Shown here one piece after another: positions 34,660 to 48,570 of a stretch of DNA of 64,000 bases; the first letter of the stretch is position 1, and the number at the start of each line of letters is the position of its first letter. The stretch is from Hydra vulgaris (lineage: Eukaryota > Cnidaria > Hydrozoa > Anthoathecata > Hydridae), in the NCBI RefSeq assembly GCF_038396675.1, contig NC_088931.1:41766001-41830000 (forward strand). The letters run 5' to 3'. Both the position numbers and the translations under genes were made by a program. The notes under the pieces were generated by a model. It was not told the DNA's origin. It was given only the letters and a program-made list of their open reading frames with translations, and ran no database searches.

Positions 34660-35270
34660 CAGTAAAGCATCTTAAAAAAACTGGCTTACACATTATATAG
34701 AACTTTGCTCAAGAAACAACTGGAGCTTCAAAAACTCCGCAAAGAAGTATAAATAAAAGTTTTGATTAACTAAATCATTTCTTATTCGATTGCAGTTATC
34801 TATTTAACAGGATTTGTTTGACAGAAACTCGGTGCTCTGATGAATCAATTCAAAAAACTCTTTCAAATTTAAAAATTATTATCTTCTAAAAGGAAAGCAG
34901 AAAAAAAGAGGGTGGGGGAGGACGTTTTGATATCAGATTCCAACATTATATTTTATCAATCATCAACAAACCTACGCGAATAACCCTAAGTTTAATTTCC
35001 ACTATAGATAACATCTTCAAAAACGCATTTTTAAGTTTCTTATTAAAAAAGGTAAAGTTAAAATCAATATTTTGAATCATTTCCCAATTTACTTTTTTCA
35101 ATAAATCAAGATACAAGAATTAAAAACAAAAACCAAAATTTATAAAAGAAAAATAATTAAAATTTCTATTCAAAATTTAAAGACACACTATCAGTAGTAG
35201 ATTGGGATGAAGTATATAAAGAGGAGGAGAGTTTAATTTAAAAGTACGTACATCGATTTTCTAATTTATC
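34660..35270 (+). pseudogene. LINE endonuclease-region relic
   Basis: Plus-strand fragments recall an APE-type endonuclease of non-LTR retrotransposons: CLTETRCSDESIQ, INKPTRITLSLISTIDNIF and later DTLSVVDWDEVYKEEE. Frames are broken. The reverse transcriptase is not present next to it. Confidence 0.5.
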
Positions 35271-35551
35271 ACAATTAACCAGCTAATCCACCCGATCCTA
35301 AGTAAAATTTGTCGATCTCATCGAAATAAAACGTCTCTGTGTATTCCGATCTCATCAACCATGTATTTGCAACACCGTCACACGTGTGCCAACATTTTTC
35401 GATGTCATCGAGTTATGGGTTCATAACAATTTAATATTAGAAATATTTCTCATAATGGCGATTAATACTCTGCGGCAATATATCAACATATTGTGTTAAT
35501 ATTTAATACTATTATGTTTTTAACATTTTTTGTTGTTTATTTACATTTATG

Positions 35552-35556
<5 letters not shown>

Positions 35557-35648
<92 letters not shown>
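35557..35648. repeat. (TA)n microsatellite
   Basis: About 45 TA units. Confidence 0.95.
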
Positions 35649-35650
<2 letters not shown>

Positions 35651-35819
35651 CATAAATAATATATAATCATAAATATATATATAGTATATATATCATAAAT
35701 AATATATAATTCGGGTGGCAAATCAATAGAAAAAGTTAAAATTCTGACTAAAGATCTTAGTTTGCCAACATAAAAAGATGTATTGTATAGGAAGTAGAAG
35801 GTATAGTTTTCCTCTATGC

Positions 35820-36060
35820 ACACCCATATATGGGCGCCCGCAGGATTTTTGGACATTTGAGCAGGGGGAGGGGGGAGAAAGCGATTTAAGGTTTTTTGTT
35901 CCCAGGCTTCTGCCATCCCAATTTTTTGCTAGGCCTCCTCATCTGGCATAGGTATAAACATACTTAAGTTTGGAGCTTGCACAATGTGAGAAAGTGTCCT
36001 ATCTGGAACATCAAAAAATCATGCGGGCGCCCATGCCACCCAATAAATACTGGCCCTGAG
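35820..36060. repeat. inverted-repeat element around GGGCGCCCGC
   Basis: TGGGCGCCCGCAGGATTTTT at about 35831 is mirrored at about 36013-36035 (AAAAAATCATGCGGGCGCCC). GC-rich compared with its surroundings. Probably a small element; outer ends are not certain. Confidence 0.45.
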
Positions 36061-36156
36061 TTAGACGATAATTCGTCTGACTTTTTTTCCCGTGAAATTC
36101 GGGAAGTGACTTCCCGAAGTTTACGGGAAAAAAAAAGTCAGACGAAACATCGTCTA
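36061..36156. mobile_element. 96-bp palindromic mini-element with perfect 8-bp target duplication
   Basis: The two halves are near-complete inverted copies (TTAGACGATAATTCGTCTGA against TCAGACGAAACATCGTCTA). GCCCTGAG occurs directly on both sides (36053-36060 and 36157-36164). The 8-bp duplication fits hAT- or P-type transposition. Confidence 0.75.
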
Positions 36157-36420
36157 GCCCTGAGTATGAGTATGTGTCTGGAAAAATTGTTCGCCTTAAG
36201 TATAGTTTATTTTTATTTGATTATCATTAAAAAAAAGAAAAGTACTTTAAGATTTGACCAGAAATCCATCTCCGGTCACCGACGTCGAAGTATATAGTTA
36301 TTAACCTTTCGGCCAAGCACATTAATCGCAAATGGGCAATTTGATTTTATTAAAATTAATATTTGTATTTATATTTGAAGAGGTTTTTTAATTTGGGATC
36401 CTGTGCCGCAAACAAAGGAC

Positions 36421-36637
36421 TTCGGGGTCGTATAAAGTATCTAAGGTACCTACTCTACCTTTTTTTTTTCAATAATTTTTTTTAATGAAAAATAAAAAAG
36501 TATTGAATAGGTATTTGAAAAAGTACGTACTTTTTAAAGGGGGTGGGGACTTAAAAGTACTCATGGCAACAGAGGGAGGGGGAGGTGTCAAATTTCAAAA
36601 TCTTTGGCGTACGTACTTCATGGACGACCCCTAACTG
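36421..36637. repeat. small repeat with GGGGTCGT inverted ends
   Basis: GGGGTCGTATAAAGTA at 36424 is imperfectly mirrored near 36600-36635 (GGGGTCGTCCATGAAGTACG in reverse complement). Related to 22488-22673. Confidence 0.45.
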
Positions 36638-36639
36638 GC

Positions 36640-37300
36640 CATAAGATAATGAATAATAGTTGAGCAAACTGAGAGAAATACAAAATAACAAAAATAACAA
36701 AAAAATAAAAAAAATAAAAAAAAAATACAACAAAACAACTCGAGAGGCGGAAGAAGGATCGGTTAAAGTAGTGTAAATAAAACTCTTAACTTAACGTCAC
36801 TGAATCCAGCTCTTATTGAGTATAAAAAAGAAAATATTATAATAATAACGCGGTTGTAGTTGAATTTCATTAGAGAAGCTTGTTTGAAGAATATTTTACA
36901 AATATACATTAGTAAAAGAATATATAATTAACTCTATAAATATTCCTGCTGGTTCTAGCTTTTTTAAAAGCACTAGCATTCCACTAAATGCAACATTTTT
37001 TATAATTACAAACGAGGAATTTAACAGCGATGAAAACAAAATAATCTCTAAAGATGTAAGTTAATGGTCAAAAGACAACATCTCTGTTTCCGATAACAGA
37101 TCAACATATATTTACTTATATAGTATTAGACGATATTTTGAAAGAAGAGCTGCTAAACATAAAATATTGGTTATCAGTTAATAAGAGAACTATGTAAAAT
37201 AAATTAGAGTTAAACCTAATATTTCATTAATGGCTGTGTTTATTATTGAAATTAAATTTGGCCGAAATCATTTTGTGAAATATTTATTAACTCTAGGTGA
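36640..37300. other. spacer without a recognisable gene
   Basis: A-rich run at about 36700-36730. No exon or element end recognised. Confidence 0.4.
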
Positions 37301-37309
37301 TAGCGTACT

Positions 37310-39690
37310 CTAGGTGAAAACGAACATAGGTGGACATAGGTGGTATACAGTTCTTTCCCCAGTGAAAGTCTACGACTGCAAAAAGTTTTTTTCAGCCTCC
37401 CAAAGGAGCGGTTAGCATTTACCGCAGCTGCTGAAACTTGAGCATTAAGTTTAAGATCATCTGAGATAAAAACTCCAAGATCTCTCTCTAAATGAGTAAC
37501 TTTGTTTGCAAGTGGCAGGCCGTCTGGTCCTTGCGTGAAATAGTAGCGTTATGATTTTTTTCTCGCCCAATATGTGTGACTTTACACTTTTTAGTACTAA
37601 TTGTCATGAGCCATCAATGTAACCACTCCATGGCTTTGTCTAAGTCTGCTTGCAGACTCTCCGCGTCCCGGTCAAATTTTATGACGCCGACAATTTTTCT
37701 GTCATCAGCGTAGAGTTTGATCTGATGTTCCGAATTGTCTGGAAGATCATTAATGTACAGAACAAACAGTAATGGACCCAAGACTGAACCTTGCGGTACG
37801 CCGCTAATAACGTTTTTCCAATCTGATGTACGCTCTCCAATTACGACTCTACGCTGCCTTCCTGAGAGCCATGCTTTAATCCACGCGTGAAGCTCCTCCT
37901 TGATTCTGTAGTTTTGAATTTTTTGGAGAAGTCTATTGTGTGGAGCTCTGTCGAAGGCTTTTGCCAGATCCGTGAAGATTACGTCTGTAGTGTATCCCTG
38001 GTACATAGCTTCTGTTAAAAGATCAAATGTTTTAAGAAGGTTTTTCAATCACGATTTTTTTAAAACAAAACCGTGTTGGTTTTTTGATATAAAACCGTTT
38101 ATAATACACTGATTTAAAATCTGGTCTCGTACAAAACGCTCCATAACTTTAAAAGGGATCCTAGTGAGTGATGCTGGTCTGTAATAAGACGCTTTTAATT
38201 TGGAGCCCTTCTTGAATAACGGTGTTATATTTGAGCGCTTCCAGTCGTTTGGTACCTCATCTTCAGAAAGTGAAGTCTGAAAATAAGGGTAAGTGGAACG
38301 GATAACGCTGCTGCACACATTTTTAGTAGCCTTGGATAGAAGTCGTTAATGCTCATAATCTTGTTTCCGTCAAGGATTTCAAGTCTTTTCTGTACTTCAT
38401 CACGTGCAATAAACTGCGTCGTACATGTCACTTCCGTAATTGGTTTGAAATCTGGCTTCGGACCTTGCGGCTTGATTACCGATTGAAAGTAGTCATTTAA
38501 AATTCTACATATTTCCTCCTCATCAACTGTGCTTTCACCTCTAAAACTCGTATTTGGTGTTTAACTTTTTGCATTTTGTTAATACAGGCGTGAATCAATT
38601 TTGGGTTATTCTTTGAGGCTTGAGTTGTTGTTGATTCGTAATCTAGCACTGCTTTTTTAACTTCTTTCGCAACCTGTTTGCATGATTCTTTATATTTTTT
38701 ACGAAGGATTTTGTGCGTAAAGCGTCCAGCAGCTTGGTACTTTGCCCACAGAGTTCTTTTTTTAATTATTGCCTCTTTAACTGTCTGTGTTACCCATGGG
38801 TTGGGAACTTTGACAGAAGGAGTGTTTGTAGTTGGTATATAAAGCTTGCAAGCGTATTCTCTCTTTTGACAAAAAAACACGGTAACATTCTTTTGCTGAG
38901 TGGCCTCTAAGTAAAGTTTTCCAGTCAAGCATTCTGTGCATTTTGATATTTCCTTATACTCTGCATTATTCCGTAAATAGCGTGTCCGCGTAGTTAATTG
39001 ATGCCTTTTTTCAACGTCTGTGATCTTACAAATGCCAGAAATTGAGCTGTGTTCTTGTCCTTTTGCTGTAGCCTCCAATGGCGTTTCCTCTTTGATGTCG
39101 ATAATACGATCCGGCTCGTCACTGATAATTACGTCTAGAGTACTTTTTGGTGCGCTTAGCAGAGAGTGTCTATTGTCGGAAAAATTATTACTTGTGATAG
39201 GTGATTATCCGCAAGGCATGCCTGAAAAGCCGTATTGCTCGGCCAGTTTTCGAAAACATGACCAACTTTGGCTACTTCTTCACCAATCAATCCTTTTCAC
39301 AAAATTAAAGTCACCGTAACCCAGCATTGTTTCAATATTGTTCAATACCGCCTTCGATTTAGCTATTGTCTCAAGGAGCACTGTGTCGTTTAGATCATGG
39401 GGTTAGTACATTTATCCAAGAAGAATATTCTCCTTGCCAAAAGCAATAGAATGCCAAACTTGTTCAATTTTTTTTAGTTTAGTTGGCTAAGTTTGAGTTC
39501 ACGAGCACTGATACTATCTTTATGTATAAAGTCACACCACCTCTGTTTTTTTCACTGGATTGCGTTTTTAGATGTTACTTTTAATTTGGCACAAAATTCA
39601 TCAAGTTTTTGTCTGTTGAGCGAGCATGGATTATGAGCCCAAAAACTTATTTATCCGTCATGAGGATCTATTGATGTATTTATGCCATTG
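37310..39690 (-). pseudogene. CR1-like LINE ORF2 (endonuclease and reverse transcriptase), broken
   Basis: Read on the minus strand from about 39690. The endonuclease part shows LNRQKLDEF and MLGYGDFNF, the GDFN motif of APE-type endonucleases, near 39310. Then a linker with NPWVTQTVKEAIIKKR and YKESCKQVAKEVKKA at 38497-39078. The reverse transcriptase follows, with NDWKRSNITPLFKKGSK and YYRPASLT at 38049-38318. DLAKAFDRAPHNRLL, GVPQGSVLGPLLFVLYINDL and the catalytic KLYADD lie at 37614-38048. Thumb-region fragments (VISTKKCKVTHIG-like, FISDDLKLNAQ-like) run to about 37310, where it stops before the usual C-terminus. At least five stops or frameshifts split it. In the family, ORF2 copies its own RNA at a nicked target. 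Confidence 0.85.
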
Positions 39691-39699
39691 GGCTTAGGT

Positions 39700-40760
39700 T
39701 GATAGGCTTTATGCAACGAACGTTGCAGTCGCATTCGTTGAGATGGTATTGGTGGTGCTGGTGGCGGTGTTATTAGTCTTGATGGCCGCTTTGATGAAAG
39801 AAATAGCTGTTGTATTGGTAGCAATGGTGCCGGTAATGCTTGTGATAGCGTTTTTTGAGATCGTATTGGTGAGGCTGGTAGCGCTTGCAGTAGTGGATTT
39901 TGAGGCGTTGGTATTTATGAACCAATTGATTTTTTGTACAATTTTTCTTCATTCAAAAGTAGCAAAGATGCTTTTTTTTTGTGCATTGTACTAAACCTGA
40001 CAGCCAATGGGCAATGAAACGAAAGGGTTTGTCAAGAAGACTGCCTCTAATTTGTTGTTGATCTTCTTTCTCTCCTTGTTGAGTTTTGTAAACTCAATTT
40101 GCTGCGCGGGCGTTCTATCCTCACGTATATATATCCCTTTAAGTTCTTTAGCTTTGTGGTGGCTTCCTTCTTTTAGCACCAGGATTTGCTAGATTGTGGT
40201 GGCTTCCTTCTTTTAGCATCAGGATTCGCCTGGGCTAGAAAGACAGACTTGAAGAAGACTAGGTGAATTATTGTCAACATTTTTACCATTTTTTAGACGA
40301 CATGATTCCGATTGCTTTGAAAACCTCCACGACTTTTGTATAATCAACTTTTTCCAATTTAAGGGCGCTGACTAAAACAACGTTGCTCTCCCTCGCTTGT
40401 CGATCTTTAGAGTCGTTGTTGATAGCATTGAAAAGTTTAAGTCGCTCTAGAACTTTTTTTTGCGATTTATCTAGTATGCTTGAGTAAGATGTAACCGCTT
40501 GTTGGACTTTTGTGCCATTAATAGACGCGTTACTCTCCATAGCCTTCTTTAAGACTTCGATTTCGTTATTGAAAAGTTTTTCTTGCTCATCGAATTAATT
40601 TTTTACTGCTTTAAGTACTCCGGTTAGAGCTGCAAAGAGCATACATGTGAAGAGGTCTTTAGCTATTTCAAGATTCTTAGGTTTCTGAGCTATCCACGAG
40701 CTAGATGCAGTTTCTAGCGCTGATGAGATGATTGCGGCGTAGTTTCATTTCATTGGTATA
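39700..40760 (-). pseudogene. CR1-like LINE ORF1, broken
   Basis: Directly upstream of the ORF2 relic on the minus strand. DRQARESNVVLVSAL and YTKVVEVFKAIGI at 40283-40540 recall the RNA-binding domain of LINE ORF1 proteins. KGIYIREDRTPAQQIEF and KLNKERKKINNK at 39991-40179 recall the ORF1 C-terminal domain. A Thr/Ser/Ala/Asn-rich tail is encoded at about 39720-39920. A 41-bp direct duplication around 40155-40229 (GTGGTGGCTTCCTTC) breaks the frame. Confidence 0.65.
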
Positions 40761-41129
40761 TGCGGGGGTAACGCTTTAAAGCATTATATATATTTATATA
40801 TATAAATTTTAAAAAATAATAATAAAATCCTCTCTCTCTATATATATAGCTGTAAGTAACTTTTAATATTTTACAGCACAAATTTAGCTAATTGTTTAAA
40901 ACAAACAATCAAATTAATCTCAAAATAGCAAACAGATTAGAAAACCAGGTGCAGTTTTCGGTATGAAAAAAATTAAAAAATAAAAAGCTAAAAGTACTCA
41001 AGATATACTAAAAACTCGTTTAAAATAATAAAGTTGAAGTTTTTTAAAACTCTTTAATATGTATAAGAATTTAAGCCCGAATATAATCCTCGTTTAGTTG
41101 TATCTTTATATACAATTACAGTGTATATG

Positions 41130-41506
<377 letters not shown>

Positions 41507-41754
41507 CAGGAGCGGATCCAGGGTGTAGCAAGTGTAGCAAATACTACAGTCAGTTTTTTTTCTCTCTTTTTTTTTTTTACATACATTTTTTTTTAATACA
41601 AAAGAGAAAATAATTTAAATAAGATATTGAGGTTACAAGTAACCAAAATGCGGCGCTTTAAAAATTTATTCAAATTATACTATCTGAGCCAAGTTGACTA
41701 TGTTACGGAAATATTTCATTCGAAAAAAATTATGCTTCACTGAAAAATTAATAT

Positions 41755-41823
41755 AACGTTTGCTACCCACTTTATTAAAAAAAGTTAATATAACTTTTTT
41801 TAATAAAGTGGGTAGCAAACGTT
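41755..41823. repeat. perfect palindrome, 33-bp arms, 3-base loop
   Basis: AACGTTTGCTACCCACTTTA starts the left arm and TAAAGTGGGTAGCAAACGTT ends the right arm. It sits where similarity to the 61.8 kb repeat copy begins. Confidence 0.9.
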
Positions 41824-44430
41824 AAATAAAGAGGTTTTATAATTATAAAGACTAAATTAAATAGCACCGTCTGTTGGTTTCTTAATTAAGCCTATTATAA
41901 AAATAGTGAAATTTGTTTATGTTTATGAAAAATGGTGAAATGTGTTTATTACTGTTCTACGAGTTTATTTGTCATTGAAGAAGTCAAACGATTTACAAAC
42001 GTTTTAAAAAATTTATAGATTTCCCAAAGACAAAGAAAAAAAAAAACACTTTGGATAGAATGTTTACCTAATGCCCTTTTTAAAACGTCTTGCAACACTT
42101 TATATGATCTGATTGATATCAATAAGTTTAAACTAAAATAACATTTTGCACAATTTTCCTCTCAGATAGATTTTTAGTTTATTCTAAAATTCAAAGGAAC
42201 CTTTTACTACTTTTGTTTTATTCGGAAATTTATACTTGGAAATTACTACAATCATTCTTTGTGACAAGATGTATGTTTCAAAAATGTTATTGTATCAGGA
42301 AGTTGCTGTTTTTTGAAAACCAATGATATAAATTCTCATTCTAAAATGATTATAATATAGATATAAATCAATGTAATAAACATCTTTCCATGTTATTGAC
42401 GCATTTCCGATCAAGATGGAAAGACGAGTATTTAAAGAATCTGCACGAATATCATAAATCTTCCAAAATTAAAGACTCAGCTCTAATTAAAAATTACGGT
42501 AAAGTTTTATTAGACGATTTGCATAGGAATTGTCTAATAAAACTGTATCAAAGGAACTTTCTACTACTTTTTTTTTTAACTTCTACTTGGAATTATTGTT
42601 CCTTTTGACAAGGTGTATTTTACAAAAATGTTATTGTATCAGGAAGTTGCTGTTTTGGGGAAACCATTGATATAAATTCTCTTTCGAAAAGTATTTTAAA
42701 TGTTATGATAGCTTGTAATACAAGTTATATATTTGAAGGTTTTAAATTTCTTTTGAAAATGTTGTGAAAACCTGTAAACATATAAATTCCTAATTTTTAT
42801 GTGATCAAATTCGTTTAAAATCAGTAAGAAAGTCAAATAGCAAAGCAAAAGCAATTAAATGTGATAAAAATCTAACCTTAACAGTTAATGAAAAACCTTG
42901 GTTAACTATAGATAGAACTCTTTTGTTGTTTGACTTTTGTCTACGTTATCAAAAACATACAAAATAATGGACTCAAAACGCAAAACCCTTTTTTTCTGAT
43001 AAAACTTACAATGTTCTTCTTAATCACCCTAAAACTTCTACTATCTCAAGCGTTAACAAGACTGGTGATTTTATTAAACTTGCTTTCACATAATGAAAAA
43101 CTTTTAATCTAAAAAGTGTGGGCATATATTTTAGGTTCAATAATGATCAAAAAGCTTCCTCAGAGATGTAAATGATAAACAAAGAAAGTTTGTTTCGGAT
43201 TTTTGCGATACAGCATTATGCATGAAATAAATTAAAAAATAGGAATAAAACATCAACACATGTCACAAGGCATTTTGCAAATTATTCACGTGAAGAAATA
43301 ATCTACCTGATTAAAATGCTATTAAGAGAAACACTTTTGTTACAAATATATTACGTTTGGAAAATTTGTTGCATAACTACTTGAAACAGAATTTAGAAAT
43401 TTAAGAAAAGTATCGTTAGACATATTTTTTAAATGTTCGCCGAAACCAAAGAAGTCTCTTATTTACATTAGTATGTAATTTAAAATTACGATTTGCTTAC
43501 TGAATATGAAATTTTTCCAATATAATGTTTCATATTTTTAAACTTCATTCAATATCCAAAGTCATTTGAAATAGGTGGATTAAAATGTTCTTTTGACAAT
43601 ACTGTTCAATGACTTTTCTTCAATTTGATTAAAGATAAAGTTTGTTTGACTTCCATATTCAATACTTTTATGCTTTAATGCATAACTTAATTGAAATTGA
43701 GTGTTATCACAATATACTTCTCTATATTAGTTTATAAGAAACCACTAAAATCTTTCAACACCAAAATCAAACAAAGGACTATGTTGTTTTAAACAGAGAA
43801 CAACCATTAACGACCATTATGTAAACAAAGAACGACCATATTAAATTTATCTTGTTAGGTTGACATTTACTCATTGACACTTTTGTTTATATTATTTGCT
43901 GACATTTGTTGATTGTATCGTTGTTAATTGTAATATGCCTGGAGTTTGCTATTTTGGGATTTAAAAAGCATTTTTTATTTATTTAAAGCAATATATTTTT
44001 ATTGAAACGTTTGTTTACTATTTTTTATTTGATTTGAAACATGTTTCTTTTTTTCATTATTTGACAAAAAGTTTATTGAAATGAAGTAATGAAGTTTATT
44101 ATAAAAAATATGAAAATATTTATAAATTGTTTTTATAAATTTATATATATCATTAAAGTGTCTATTTTAATTTGTAGATATTTTATAAGGTAAGCCATTA
44201 AATAAAGCATATGTTTTAAAACAAATTTTAATTAAATAAAAAAATTGAATTTTAAACAAATTTAGATTAAATTTGTCGTTTTCATTTTTAAACATCAATC
44301 TCCAATTTTTTTGCAGACCGAAACATTTTAACAGCCACAAATATTTTGTTGATTTAAATATATAGATAAGTTTATATGATAATGTTTTGTGTATTATTTG
44401 GCAGAAATTCATTGACTTTAAATTTAATTC
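41800..44430 (+). repeat. THAP-bearing repeat, copy A
   Basis: Colinear with 61795-64000 at high identity (for example GGTAGCAAACGTTAAATAAAG at the start). Readable pieces include a THAP-like middle segment (FIDFPKDKEKK, WIECLPNA at about 42000-42080). An open frame at 42390-42608 begins MLLTHFRSRWKDEYLKNLHE and resembles the C-terminal integrase region of BEL/Pao retrotransposons. A start MPGVCYFG at about 43936 is like a THAP N-terminus. Copy A holds about 0.3 kb near 42890-43150 that copy B lacks. All frames are broken. Confidence 0.6.
42390..42608 (+). pseudogene. fragment resembling BEL/Pao integrase C-terminus
   Basis: HFRSRWKDEYLKNLHEYHKS resembles the conserved segment after the integrase core of BEL/Pao elements. 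The following residues do not keep the usual valine-leucine-rich motif, and no other retrotransposon part is next to it. The same frame recurs at 62381-62581. Confidence 0.4.
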
Positions 44431-44897
44431 TAAGAATTAAATTTAAAAACATCGAATGAGGATAAGGGTTCGGTCAGGGTTTTAGTTATGATTAAAAGGC
44501 ATAAAAGATAAGAAAACTATCATTTCGTTAAAAGGTATTCAGTTTAACTAGATAGTTTTAAGGTCGCGTAAAAGGTCTGCTCTTAACCGACGAAAGAAGA
44601 AAGCAGTGGTAGGGGACCTCGTGTATCACTATAAGCCACTGTACATCTAAGGCTGGCGCAACTGGTGTGTAATTACCTACCCCCAACCCATATCAATGAA
44701 TTTTATTTCATAATGTGTGCAAATTTAGCTCTTTTAAACCAGCAAATTGGCATATGTAGATCATATAGTACAGTCGGCAAACTTGGACTTTTCGTATTGT
44801 CGGCAAATCTGAAAAGCGAGGACCTTTTTTTATTTTTTTGACGAAAAAATATTCATGGCATTTTTGCTACAATCAGTAAAAATCCTGGATCCGCCCC

Positions 44898-46020
<1,123 letters not shown>

Positions 46021-46025
46021 TTATT

Positions 46026-46632
46026 TCAAAAATTTTATCATCGTTGTATATGGGTATTCTTTAAATTTTATCATCGTTGTATATGGGTATTCTTTCAAAA
46101 ATTTTATCATCGTTGTATATGGGTATTCTTTCAAAAATTTTATCATCGTTGTATATGGGTATTCTTTAAATTTTATCATCGTTGTATATGGGTATTCTTT
46201 CAAAAATTTTATCATCGTTGTATATGGGTATTCTTTCAAAAATTTTATCATCGTTGTATATGGGTATTCTTTAAATTTTATCATCGTTGTATATGGGTAT
46301 TCTTTCAAAAATTTTATCATCGTTGTATATGGGTATTCTTTCAAAAATTTTATCATCGTTGTATATGGGTATTCTTTAAATTTTATCATCGTTGTATATG
46401 GGTATTCTTTCAAAAATTTTATCATCGTTGTATATGGGTATTCTTTCAAAAATTTTATCATCGTTGTATATGTTGTGTATTCTTTCAAAAATTTTATCAT
46501 CGTTGTATATGGGTATTCTTTCAAAAATTTTATCATCGTTGTATATGGGTATTCTTTAAAAATTTTATCATCGTTGTATATGGGTATTCTTTCAAAAATT
46601 TTATCATCGTTGTATATGTTGTGTATTCTTTA
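46026..46632. repeat. minisatellite with 36- and 33-bp units in trimeric higher order
   Basis: The long unit is GGTATTCTTTCAAAAATTTT plus ATCATCGTTGTATATG (36 bp). The short unit lacks CAA (33 bp). The order is mostly long-long-short (105 bp), about 17 units, with two variants carrying TTGTG instead of GG near 46472 and 46618. Because units are multiples of three, frames stay open on both strands; I regard those as non-coding. Confidence 0.9.
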
Positions 46633-46689
46633 AATATTTCAACCAAATATATAAAATAGTAAAGACCCACAAGTAAAAAATTTTTTAGT

Positions 46690-47400
46690 CAAATTTTTTT
46701 TTTTTTAACATCACTTTCAACAAGGCTGCAAGCAACCACTACAAGAGTTGGAAGTTACTGGAAGAGAAAAGATGAAATTTGTAGAGCAAGATAACGATTA
46801 AATAAAGATAATTAAAAGATTGCAAATTATATGAATCAGGAAAACAAGATGAAGGTAGCGAATTCCAAAGGACTGATGTTCGAGAAAAAAAACTAGACGA
46901 ATAAGAATTTTTGGATCGGTCGCAGTAAAAGGATGAGACTTAATTGAATGACGAGTTACACAAGAATGAATAATATTGGATGAGCTAGCTCTTTAGAGCA
47001 GTACCAAATATAGTATTTAAAGAAAAGAAAAGAGAAGCAACATTACAACAATGTGATAATGGTTGGAGGTTGGCTGCTAGAGCAGGTCCAGCTATGTTCA
47101 CAATGCGTTTTTGCACCTTTTCTAAAAGAGAAAGAGCATCATTGGAAGATCTGCCCCAGATATAGCAACAGTATTCCATACAAGGACGGATTTGAGATTT
47201 ATAGAGACAAAGAATAGAATCCGGAGTAAGAAAGTGTCGAGTCCGATAAAGTTCACCACCCACCGTGAGCCCCTTGCTTTAGTAGAAGTGAGATCATTTT
47301 CAAGCCAAATTCCCCTTCCAAGCAATCAGAGAGTGTTTACTACTTATCAAGACAAGAATAAATGATAGTATCATTAGCAAACAATTCTACCTTAGATGTG
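46690..47400 (-). pseudogene. LINE (same family as 3083-4150), 3' end relic
   Basis: Minus strand. YRTRHFLTPDSILCLYKSQI, RPCMEYCCYIWG and LSLLEKVQKRIVNI at 46985-47263 are the C-terminal part of a CR1/L2/Jockey-type ORF2. Downstream (lower coordinates) FSRTSVLWNSLPSSCFPDS and YNLQSF remain, then the 3' tail. Frameshifts and stops are present, and the 5' part is missing, as expected of a 5'-truncated LINE insertion. Confidence 0.8.
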
Positions 47401-47541
47401 AGAACTTCTGGGAGACCGTTCATTAGCATTTATTAGCTCTAAATTTTTAATTTTTAATTTTGGAATAGTACTAATAAAAACACAAATAAATTAGACGTTA
47501 AAAAAGCTTAATTGCAAAGAAATACAGGATAAAATTTTAAA

Positions 47542-48195
47542 ATGGAATCAAGAATCTCTGAAAAAACACGCTGTGAATCTATTTTTCTTCAAAATCAAGG
47601 ACTATCTTATTGCTAAATGGGCAATAAATTAATATTGGATCTCAATAACAAAACTCAAAATGAACGTTTATTAATTAGTCTGATGAAACATGACAGAAAA
47701 GTTATACTCTTGACGAAATGAACGTTAAGGTAGATATGCGAGAATTTCGTGTTATGCTACGGCGATCACCTCAGGAGTGATTTGTTTCGAATTGTACATG
47801 AAGACGAACCAAGCAAGGTAATGGCAGTGTAGATATTTAGATCTGCATTAATTATGCAGGACTTAGATGCTATCGATTATCTGATAATATTATATTATAA
47901 GTTTGACTTAATGCTGATAGATATATTGAAATTATATATATAATTGTCTTCTTCCCTCAATCGATATATTTTTAAAAAAAAACAGCAATATCATATATCA
48001 ACAGGATGGTGTATTGTGCCAAATTTATGGTCACGGTTAGATTACCTCTTGGAAACATTGAAATTTCAAATGTTAAACCAATAAAAAATTGAAATAAGGA
48101 AATTGCTTGACAATGTGTCTAAAGAAATACCTCAAAATCTTGTAAATTCAATGTCAAAGAGAATCTATAATTTATGTCTAAAAAGTGAGTCATAA
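47542..48195 (+). pseudogene. Tc1-type transposase relic
   Basis: Starts MESRISEKTRCESIFLQNQG, followed by LSY, resembling the N-terminal helix-turn-helix of Tc1 transposases. Near 48000 the frame reads QQDGVLC, a decayed form of the second catalytic Asp motif. The end, NLVNSMSKRIYNLCLKS, matches the Tc1 C-terminal LV-SMP-RI pattern. Many stops; the DE region between is not clearly readable. No TIRs identified. Confidence 0.6.
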
Positions 48196-48214
48196 TTTAT
48201 GACCAATGGTTTAG

Positions 48215-48366
<152 letters not shown>

Positions 48367-48453
48367 TATGTTAGTGTATTCTAAAAATAGAGTGCTCGAT
48401 GTTCTTAAAAAACAGAGCGATAATAAATTAGTAAAAACACTTATCTAATTTTG

Positions 48454-48497
48454 TCTTCGACAGGCTGTTTCTCCATCTGTAGGTTCATCAGGAAGAA
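48454..48497 (-). ncRNA. weak hammerhead-ribozyme-like motif
   Basis: On the minus strand CTGATGA (48491-48485) and GAAAC are 13 bases apart. TCTTC before the first can pair with GAAGA after a GTC site, and ACAG/CTGT could form a very short third stem. Stem II has only two good pairs, and a competing hairpin AGGTTC/GAACCT is stronger. It may be only a retroelement or SINE piece. Confidence 0.2.
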
Positions 48498-48570
48498 CCT
48501 GCAGAAGGATAGATATTTCAGATTTAATTTAAAGCAAATATTATATTTATAAAATTTAAATTAAATCATT

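Noticed and set aside
38713..39319. Plus-strand frames across the CR1-like LINE
   Set aside because: Shadows of the minus-strand ORF2, which shows the reverse transcriptase and endonuclease motifs.
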